From assembly GCA_031216445.1 (NCBI GenBank), contig CM062218.1:18107501-18171500 (forward strand): DNA of 64,000 bases, written 5' to 3'. This document shows positions 55,249 through 64,000 of this stretch, piece by piece. A model generated the notes under the pieces. The model saw only the letters and a program-made list of their open reading frames with translations, was not told the origin of the DNA and did no database searches. The translations under genes and the position numbers were made by a program. Source of the stretch: Lateolabrax maculatus. Lineage: Eukaryota > Chordata > Actinopteri > Acropomatiformes > Lateolabracidae. Numbering within the stretch: position 1 is the first letter of the stretch; every line of letters starts with the position of its first letter.

Positions 55249-58200
55249 TTAGACGTTGCTGCGCAGTAGCCCCCCCTGTGGGTGCTCTGGAGTACTGCAC
55301 TCTGAGGAGTTCTTGGCTTTGTCCTTGTTGTTGTTGGGCTCGTTGTCTTTGATGATGTCATACTGACGACAAAACAGGGCGATCACCCCTGGGAGACAAA
55401 TGGACATGATAATTATTTGTTCAAAAGGCTGTTAAAATCCCATAAAGACTGGAAACAACTCTAACATGTTTCTCATGGGCTTTAAAAGTGCCTTGTAGGT
55501 AGGTGAAAGGTAATCATTTGAGCTCTGGACAGAGCAGAGCCGGCTGTGTCCCCGTTTCCAGTCTTTATGCTAAGCTAATCGCCTGCGGGCTATAGCTTCA
55601 TATTTGATATAATATATACAGGTATAAGAGTGGTATCAATCTTCTTATTTAAATCTCAGCAAAAAAGGGATTAACTGTATTTGCAAAAATGGCAAACTAT
55701 TTCTTTAAGTATAAATCACACTAGAGGGTTACATGAACTTCTAACATGGACAAGAAATCCTAAAAGTGCAGACAATAATGGTAAATTTGAACTTCTACAG
55801 TTCCATGACATCTAATAAAACTTCAATCTGCCAATGAGGAATGTGTATTTGTTTTTCAGTTCTTTGAATTATTTGAATTAGGTTTCTAGCTCTATACACC
55901 TTGAACTATTGATACACAGCAACACATTTCTCTCAATAACAGATGGAGGAAGTGATGTACTAGTTATTTATCTCTGTTCATCCAACTGTCTTCTGATGTT
56001 CCAATAAAGCCAACAAAATTGAACAGACAAACAGAGGCATGAATACGGTGAAACGTGCAGACAGAGATATGAATTTGCTGATAAGATAGTTATGTGAAGC
56101 CTGCCTTCAGTCAAAAAGATTAAAAACATGGCAGAAGAGAGATAGATTTGGAGAGGGAGATACAGAACAAGCACGAAAAAAAGGAGTAAGAGAATAATTC
56201 ATGATGGTAGAGGAGCATGTGGAGGGTTGAAGCAGGAGGAATCCGGCCCGAACGGGCTTCAGTCTCGGCTGTTCTGCTTATGTCAGCCTCTTCTCTTCTG
56301 ATCACTGCAATACCAAAGGGCAAGATGGGATATCTCACTGTGATATCCCCCCAGCACGCCCCACAGGCCCAATTAACAGCTGAAAAACACAATTCGCCTC
56401 TATCACTTTCAGTTTTTTTACCATCCTGCCCTCCTTTTTTCACCCCTTTCTGGAGACTAGATCGCTCAGTTTTTTCACTCTTTTCCCTCACTCCTCCCTC
56501 TCCTTTCTTTGAATCTCCCTCTGTGTCTCACAGCCTCCCGTCCTCTCACAAGTAATTAGCGAGGGAGATTTGCTCCTCTTATTGTAACTGTATAAGCCAT
56601 ATACCGTATTTGGGCCATATTTGTATCTCATTTCACTCGGTGATGTTGGTTAGAGGGGGATATTTATAGCTGTGTGCATCTGTAAAACAGTGCTGAGATG
56701 CACAAAAGGATAACGGCAACACAGAGGTAATGAATAGGAGTCTTGAATATCCTTATGTAGGAAGAAACCAGCCATCTTTATATTTATTTTATAGTCCATT
56801 GGCAAAAAATAAACTTTTATGGGAGTGTAAGTTTTAACAGAAACGTCTCCCTCCCTGACTGAGCAGCAGCATCTGGCTCAACGATCTCAATGGTAAGAGT
56901 AAGGTGGCTGATGTCATGCTTTTTGTTGATATCAATATGTTCTCATTATAATGTGTGAGTCAGAGTTTCTGCAATTGGTAAGCAGTAAAAGTGAAAGCTG
57001 TCAGATGTTTCTTGAGTTTATGGGAGAAACCAGGCTGTTTACTAACAGCACTTCCAAGTTCTTCTAACTATGCAAGCACATTTAATCAATGTTAACGCAA
57101 CGCAAACTAAAAAGACTTAAGAACGTAACTCGTGCATGTTTACATACCTAAGGTGGCTTTATATCGTTTTTTAGCCACGCCAGCAGCATGACAGACTTAA
57201 ATATCTCAACAACTTTTGGACAGATTGCCATGAAATTTTGTGATAGACATTCATAGTCCCCAGAGGATGAATCCTAATAACTTTGGAGAAGTCTGATACT
57301 CTGATATTTCCTCTAGCACTACCAACAGGTCAACATTTCCCTCATTCAGACAACCATATCTCAATATCTATCGGATAAACTGGAACACAATTTGGTACAG
57401 ACATTCATGGTTGCCTTTGGTGATCCACAGATTTTTCTTCTTAGCACCACCATGAGGTTGACATTTGTGGTTTTGAGTGAAATGTCTCAATGGTTGGATT
57501 GTTCGCCATGCTGTGGAACTTTTAATCTGGAGTCATCGTGGCAAATATTTAATTTGTTCAATGCTTTGATTTCTGACAAAAATACCACAGCTAATGACAT
57601 TCACATTAACGCCATCTGTACTTTGTGTTTAGTGCTACTCGGCACACGTTAGCATGCTTCCAGGCTAAACTAAGATTGTCAACATGGTTCACATTACAGC
57701 ATTTAACTCAAAACAACACTGTGCCAGAGTACAGCCTCAGAGAGCTACCAGCATGGCTGTACACTGTAGCCATGGTCTGGTATGATGCAGCTTAGACATA
57801 TTGATACATGCTGTTACTGTAAGTGCATGTACAGGTTCGATGATGATCTCATTTTCCTATGCACCTGTCTTCCAGGTGTGCATTGGACAACATCCCAAAT
57901 CACAAATTACAAATTTGCCTCAATGGGCTTTACAATCTGTACAACATACAACATCGTCTATTCCAAGACCCTCAATTTGGATAAAGGAATGTTTTATGTG
58001 TATTGCTTTATTTCATGTATCTTATGTCCAAATATGTTTGTGTTCTATGTTTCTCCCGGCTGCAAGATGCATTCCCCTACAGGGACAATAAAGTGAAACA
58101 TAATTATTTGCTGAATATGATCAACTTAAGTCCAAGTTTAAAAACTCTGAAATGAAGTGTTTCATGATTAAAAAACTCAATCAGAACATAAATCATAGAT

Positions 58201-60275
58201 TTTTCTTTCCCTCGTCATAACACATTTCCGTCCGTTTTGACAAGCATATCTGGATGGATGTGCAGGATTTGTATCTGGATTTGATGTGTTCTGATCACCA
58301 AAAATGTTTTTTTGGCCAGCATCCCATCATCCCAAAAGCTCTGCAGGGCACAGAATAGCCATCGCAGAGCGATGACACCCCTACTGTTTGTCTCTTAATA
58401 GGACCTCAGAGAGCTCATTTTCCCCAAAGACAGTGGATTCCTATATGGTCTGCAGTGATAAATGTGCATGGCTGAGGAAGTATATTACCTGCCCACATGA
58501 TGAGCACCACTACAATGATGATGAGCTCTCCAGCCCTCAGCTGGGCAGCCTGACCAACCTCCTCCATCGTCACCTCGTCTGCAGAGAGAAAGCACACACG
58601 CACAGTCAACAAAGCGCCACTGAGGACACTGCGATTCATTGTCCCAGAGAGAAGATGCAAAACTGCCGTCACTGTGAGCCTCTGCGGGGAAAGATAAAAG
58701 AATAAAAACAGGGCGACAGGAGAGCAGAGAGGCCGCCCGGTGTAAATTCTCCACTCTGGTCAGTGTAATTAAAGCTAAGTGAGAGCAGAGGTCTACAGAG
58801 ACAGAGAAAGCTGGATCCCACCCCAATCACTCACTGTGTTTCTCTTGCTGACAGGACTCTGGCAGCCGCGGCACAACACCAATCACAGGGTTAGAGGTTT
58901 GAACACAGTCTGGACTCCAACCTCCCTTCTCTGTTGCCAGCAGCGGGCCTCGTGCTACCCCTCATCTCCCCTGGCCAAGCTGCCTCCCTCTTCCAGCCGG
59001 GGCGATTTCCTTGGCATGGCACGAAAGGGATGCATGGACGGCATCAAGAACTCACTGTCACACAGTTGTCTTTACTTGCGTTTTATGGGGAAGTATCCCA
59101 AACCCACTTGTTAAGAGGGGTTGGCCTTGAACTTGTAATACAACCAAAGGTTTCAATTTATAATAGTAAGCACTGTAGTGGATGGTGATTAGTCTTAGAA
59201 TGTGGAAAGGAAACCTCGGGAACGAGCTTAATTTTTTCAGCAGTTCTGCCTTCCTGGTCCGGCTTGCTCTCAGGTCTCTTGTTGCCATGGTGATCCCTCT
59301 GAGCTGAAGCCGAGGCCTCTGGCTCGACAGAGGGGAGGTGTGCTGTTGTAAAGTTGGTAATGAAAGATTAGATGTTTCTGTTGCGAGGGCGCAGACCTCT
59401 GATGGAGAGGAGCCTGCGCTGGGTACGACATGAAGCTGTAAGCTCTCTCTAAAGCATGCCTCATGTCTATGATTATATGATTATATTATGAGTTTCCTTT
59501 GAGAGTCCAGTTAAACAATACGAGACAAAACTTTCAACACTTTCCGGTGTGTAATGAGTAAGTACACACCACTTTGCTTTCAGTTCACGCTATGACCCCG
59601 TGTTGACCGTGTTTGCTGCACATGAGAGACGCAATAACCAAAGTGGCTTTAATCAGGTTCAAATTAAATTAATACATCCTCGTCAACTCGTGTCAAACCA
59701 GAGGCAGACAACAAACTCCAATACATGAGGTCTACTGCTCCTGTTCACGAGTGTGCATACAGTACGGTCACAAACAGAACTGACTGTAGAGCCACAGCAT
59801 CTGTTCTTTGCTGTTCTTTATAACAAAGACTACTGCAGCCGGACTGGGAGTCTTCCAGACAGCACAGTTAAGAAATGAAGCAGGCTGCCGCTGCACCACC
59901 GTCAGAGACAAATGAAAGATTGAAACAGTTCCGACAGTGAGGAGGCTCTTTAATGTTTTACTGATGTTTAAGATTGATTTACACAACTGCAGAGTTTGTA
60001 GCTCCCTGTATAACGTAACAACCCGCATTGAAACATTACACCTCAACGGTAGCCACCAAAGATTTTACAGCATTACGAAAGCTCCAGTTCATGCAGGATT
60101 TTATATTTAATATTTTGCTGTAAATATAAAGAAAGATGAACAGACAGGTTGCGTGTTGTGTTGCACTGCGCCTGCAGATACTAAATGGTGTCAGGCTGAT
60201 TAATACCCGCTTAAAAGGGGAGGAGAGCAGTAATGGCAGGGAGATTTAATCAGGACAGCTAACGAATGCTCCTGT

Positions 60276-60321
<46 letters not shown>

Positions 60322-63300
60322 ATATAGGGAACGTCCATCAAAGCCGGAGCAAACAAAACGAGTCAGCCCCTCAACATCAAGACAAATTGTCCCGCTAAAC
60401 ACCTATGCCATACAATGTTGCATGCACTGCAAAACATAGCGGTGGTAACAAATATTTCTGTCTAATGCTGAGTCTTAAAATGGTATTTTTCTTAACGCAA
60501 CCCAAGACATCAGCCACAAGTGTGAGATATTTTTACTTTTCCTCTAATAAATTAACTTGTTTCTAGACTTTTTATGTGTCAAGCGTCTATAAATTTGGTG
60601 CTAAATGTGTGTCCAGAACTGTAACTTTTTCTCAGTTGATCAGTTATTCTTCCAGCTATGCTGACTACCCAGTGAACTGCACATGTGCTGTGAGGGAACG
60701 GAAGGCCCGACAAGCGCAGCAACAGATGGACAGTCAGTTGGAGGAAAAATGGCCATTTACCAGAATCATTTTTCCCTGGAACAGAGGGGCTGCTCAATGT
60801 TCACATTTTTACAGTGTACATCACACTTGAATACTTCTCCCTCCTCACAGGGACCTCGACGCGCTCCCACACAGGGTTTTTTCTAGGGAACACACGGCTC
60901 CCTAATGTCCTGTTTCCTCTCTTATCACCTTGCTGCCTTTGCTGCTGATGAGCGTTTAGCATTTGCTGTGTCCCTCTGAAGCAGCTGCTCTTGGCACTGT
61001 AACTGGGTCGGACATGATAAAATTGGAAGTACTGCAAGCCGCTCCAGATAACAGCAGCCTCTGCATTTGAGAATTAGAACGATACATCGTATGGGAGGTG
61101 GGGAGGGGTTCTCACAAAGACGGCAGTTTCTGAGTCTTATTTGTATGAAATTGTCAAATAACCATTTTCTTTTCCCTGATGAAGCACGAAAACACAAACA
61201 GAACATTAGTACTCTGCTGTGTCACTGCCTCTGGTTTAAAACTACTATTAAAATCTGTGTATGCGTGTCTAGATGTATGGGTACATTTGTGCACGCGTGT
61301 GTCAGCAAGGGTAAAACAGAAAGCTGAATGTTTGTTTACTCTCTCCTGTGCTCCTATGTTAATGCATGATTGCTTCTGTTTCTGTGTGCTTTTAGACTTA
61401 CTTTGAATTTTAATTATCCACCTACCTGTGTTTGTGAAAACTCACACTGTTTGTTTCAGGCTCGTTGTCAATTTTGGCAAAATTAAATTTTTCAGAAGGA
61501 ATGCATCAATTTAATGGTTTTTGGACATATTTTTTGTCCCCATGGAGCCAAGAGGACACCAGTTTGCATTAATGAGGTCCTCCTGCAAAATTTACAGCGT
61601 GATGAAATGAGCAGCTTAAGTGCCAGTGTCCCTTTCAGTAAGTAACAAAAAAAGGACACTGTAGAGGGTTTCTGCTGTAAATTGTATGTTTTAAGTTCAT
61701 TTTACGCACAGAATTTGTGTAGATTTTGTTCTGGCATCATATATCTGAGATTCACTTTTGCTTTAATAATCAAAAACACAGACACACTCCAAGATAACCA
61801 AATAAAAAAGGAAAACAATGTATTTTTCGTCCCTCACCTGGGCTCTTGGACGCCATCTTCTCCGACTCTTTGGGCGTCCTGAAGAGGACCGGCTCACTGG
61901 GGGGGCTGCTGCCTGCCATGCTGATGCTCTGAACGTGAACAATGTACTCCGTGTCCTCATCCAGATCCCACAATGCACAGGAGCGCGTGGTGGTGTTCAC
62001 CTCCTGGATGAACCTCAGCATGCGTACATCCTTCTTCTGCAGAGGAGAAGCAGAGGAGGGACAGAAGAGCACAGGTAGGGAAGTCAGGGCCAGGAGGCTC
62101 AGTGTAATGTGATACTTCATTGATCCCTGCGGGGAAATTCTTTTCTTTGGCACCACCTCAGCAGAGAGGTCACAGGTCAGGGTTAAAGTGATGCATCCGG
62201 CCACTCTCTGGGTTTTTATTCTAAATGTTTCAGACGTTTTTTTTCCGATGTGCCAAGAACAAAATTCTGGGGAAACAACTTCCTACTTTTCAAGATAACA
62301 TTGGCACAAATTAAGAATATTTACAATCAAGTCAAGTCAAGTCAAGTCAATTTTATTTGTATAGCGCCAAATCATAACAAAAGTTATCTCAAGACGCTTT
62401 CACATAGAGCAGGTCTAGACCATACTCTTTAAAATATTATTTACAGAGACCCAACAGTTCCCACCATGAGCAGCACTTGGCAACAGTGGCGAGGAAAAAC
62501 TCCCTGTATCACTTTAACTATAGTCACAGGTTTAACTTGACCCTGCTTTCCTGCTGACAAGCCCTCTCTCGTGACAATTCAACAAACTGCCTTCTGATTA
62601 GGGCTGATGGTGCAAATGCATGCACGTCTTTCTTGGTTAACAGTAAGGAAAAGGCTGAAATAAAGCTTCCAGGGGGGGTTTTCCTCCGATGTAATTAAGC
62701 TTGAAGAAACAGAGTGCTTCTATGGCCATGTACGCTTGAAATGTACATTATTATCCAGCTAGGACTGCTTGCTCAGGTCAATTGGTTCCTACTAGATCAA
62801 GTGTAAGCCTCCTTAGGGGCTTTTTTATTTACCGGGCAATTAAAGAGGGGAATTTCTTAACCTTTTTAGACTGCAAGTAGACTAAATGTACATTTGAAAA
62901 GTATCTGAAAGTGTATCTATTTGGTTGCAAAGGGGCCTTTTCTGTCTATTTTATCTAAAGATGGGGTATTCAATATTAATGGATTTTGTCAATCCTGTTA
63001 GTATTCTTTGTCTTACTTCTATTTGGGGGATAATGATGTTTTGGAACTCTTTTGGGGAATGTACACAGGAAATATAATGTGGGCTACAACTGGAGCCCTG
63101 TTATTTGTGCATATATTTATTTACATTTTTGCCAACTGGCACCATTACAAGTATGACAAATTATCCATTAACAGTTCCTGTTTGCAGTGTACCCATGAAT
63201 GCACAAAAAAAACATCACTCGATTATAGTATCGACTTTGATACTGAGGAAAACTTAAAAATGTGATGGTTCTCAGGCAAGTTCTGGATATATAAGGAGCA

Positions 63301-63808
63301 TCTTTTTTACTATGATTCTTAGGTGGATTTATGGAAGTTTTTTCGGTGATAGATGTGGAAACGAATGCCATTCACAGATAGTGTAAACCATACTGATGTT
63401 TGTATGATGTCTTTGTGTTCAGATTTTACTGAGTTATGACTCCAAGAAGGAGTGTGATTTTTGAAGCTAATTGCAGCATTCAGGCACTAAGGGTTTTAAA
63501 GTACCTCTATCCTCCATGAGCTGTGCGTAATAATAATAACTAGCTTCCTGTTGTTTTTAGATTCACCGGAATGCACCTGTCCCTTTCACCTCAGTTTCTT
63601 TGCTTCGTGCTCTGATCTAAACTGTTTCCGCAGTTGTCACTTTCTCTCCCCACACACTCACACGAAGGACACGACACGCATAGAGGTACCTGTTGGGTGA
63701 TGGCGAATCCAATGACGGGGTCCCCCTCCAAGATTTCCCACGTGACCATGGCGGAGTTCACCTCAATCTCTCTGATGGTCACATTGAGCGGAGCTGACAA
63801 CAGGGTGT
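55249..63808 (-). CDS. fndc5: Fibronectin type III domain-containing protein 5 (irisin precursor), 5' end off window
   Basis: Type I membrane glycoprotein whose ectodomain is shed as the myokine irisin. Visible coding exons: 63808-63690, 62036-61838, 58578-58489 and 55388-55249, 182 codons plus one split codon at the left. The FN3 domain begins SAPLNVTIREIEVNSAMVTW and continues over a phase-0 junction with KKDVRMLRFIQEVNTTTRSC and ALWDLDEDTEYIVHVQSISM. The linker DEVTMEEVG is followed by the single membrane span ELIIIVVVLIMWAGVIALFC, then a short cytoplasmic tail RQYDIIKDNEPNNNKDKAK ending LLRSNV. The NTTT sequon of irisin is kept. Missing: the signal peptide and first few mature residues, encoded right of 64,000. 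Symbol is secure; the a/b paralogue is not resolved. Confidence 0.96.
55490..55715. repeat. Dispersed repeat, family A, in fndc5 last intron
   Basis: Shares GGACAGAGCAGAGCCGGCTG, CAGTCTTTATGCTAAGCTAA and a terminal GCAAACTATTTCTTTAAG with the copy at 44,165-44,435 in the same orientation. Confidence 0.7.
55716..57159 (-). other. fndc5 intron segment, non-repetitive
   Basis: Part of the last fndc5 intron. No coding sequence. The piece 56,200-56,700 is repeat-poor and contains AT-rich SRF/MEF2-like words (CCATATTTG near 56,611, GATATTTATAG near 56,659), which would suit a muscle gene, but these are short motifs and prove nothing. Confidence 0.35.
57160..57790. repeat. Dispersed repeat, family B, longer copy in fndc5 intron
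   Basis: Contains ACATTCATAGTCCCCAGAGG, ACAATTTGGTACAGACATTC, TTTGTGTTTAGTGCTACTCG and CAGCATGGCTGTACACTGTA. The same order of phrases occurs in the shorter copy at 33,945-34,240. From memory, a very common teleost repeat with no coding capacity. Confidence 0.75.
58579..61837 (-). other. fndc5 intron with one microsatellite
   Basis: Intron between the FN3-encoding and linker/membrane exons. I see no exon of another gene on either strand. A CA microsatellite lies at 60278-60322. Confidence 0.5.
60278..60322. repeat. (CA)n microsatellite
   Basis: About 20 CA units with one interruption. Confidence 0.95.
62325..62560. repeat. Dispersed teleost repeat (TATAGCGCCAAATCA type)
   Basis: Begins with four AAGTC units (AGTCAAGTCAAGTCAAGTCA) and continues ATTTTATTTGTATAGCGCCA, ACGCTTTCACATAGAGCAGG and GAGGAAAAACTCCCT. 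From memory this is one of the best-known interspersed repeats in percomorph fish, supporting the taxonomic call. It lies in an fndc5 intron; the rest of this intron (62,561-63,689) has no recognised feature. Confidence 0.75.
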
Positions 63809-63811
63809 CTG

Positions 63812-63846
63812 ACACACACACACACACACACACAGACACACACACA
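63812..63846. repeat. (CA)n microsatellite abutting an fndc5 acceptor
   Basis: On the transcribed (minus) strand this is a TG run ending TGTGTGTCAG directly at the acceptor of the exon 63808-63690. Confidence 0.95.
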
Positions 63847-64000
63847 TGCAGCATGGCCACAGAAAACAAATCAGGTCATGAATATTCTGTCATAGCACCC
63901 TGTAGTAGATACAATAGATGTCTATAGACATGAACACACATCTTCCCCCTCTCCATCACTCCCTCTCTCTTTGAACTCTTCCTTCTCTTGCGCTAAAATC

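Noticed and set aside
1..64000. CRISPR arrays, operons, prophage or other prokaryotic systems
   Set aside because: All real genes are spliced vertebrate genes; the regular repeats seen are microsatellites or dispersed fish repeats, not spaced direct repeats with unique spacers.

Overview
The window is nuclear DNA from a ray-finned fish, most likely a percomorph-type teleost. It has vertebrate multi-exon genes with GT-AG introns, fish-like protein sequences, many long CA/GT microsatellites, CpG-rich promoters and dispersed repeats of the kind that fill teleost genomes. Species cannot be told from sequence alone. Exon coordinates below were built by hand from splice sites and reading phase, and every internal junction of the five genes keeps frame.

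Layout, left to right. 1-10,058 is gene-poor. It holds a cluster of five phased octamer motifs (2594-2778), a terminal-inverted-repeat element (3818-4539), a perfect 18-bp hairpin (4995-5034) and an orphan CpG/CCAAT promoter-like block (5850-6260). 10,141-15,150 (minus) is an activator E2F gene (E2F1/2/3 subfamily, e2f2 favoured by synteny), 7 coding exons, 416 aa, with a minor-spliceosome AT-AC intron. 16,194-18,061 (minus) is srfbp1 (578 aa), whose CpG promoter is shared head-to-head with maco1/tmem57 (18,834-26,252 plus, 11 coding exons, 678 aa, long 3' UTR). The shared promoter carries a near-perfect palindrome centred on a CRE. 30,143-41,286 (plus) is ldlrap1 (9 coding exons, 310 aa). 42.1-54.9 kb is a repeat-rich intergenic stretch with a 416-bp duplicated segment, a nested inverted-repeat element and one unassigned exon-like block. 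55,249-63,808 (minus) is the 3' four-exon part of fndc5, the irisin precursor. Its signal-peptide exon lies beyond the right edge.

The genes do not form an operon-like unit. They are ordinary neighbours with separate roles: cell-cycle transcription (E2F), ribosome/SRF-linked nuclear protein (Srfbp1), neuronal ER membrane protein (macoilin), LDL-receptor endocytosis adaptor (Ldlrap1) and myokine precursor (Fndc5). E2F2, MACO1, LDLRAP1 and FNDC5 all lie on human 1p36-p35, so most of the block is old conserved synteny; srfbp1 is on a different human chromosome.

I found no evidence of a wholly new multi-gene system. The most notable items are regulatory or architectural: the helically phased octamer cluster, the CRE-centred palindrome in a bidirectional promoter, the AT-AC intron, a possible second E2F promoter, and microsatellites placed exactly at splice sites.
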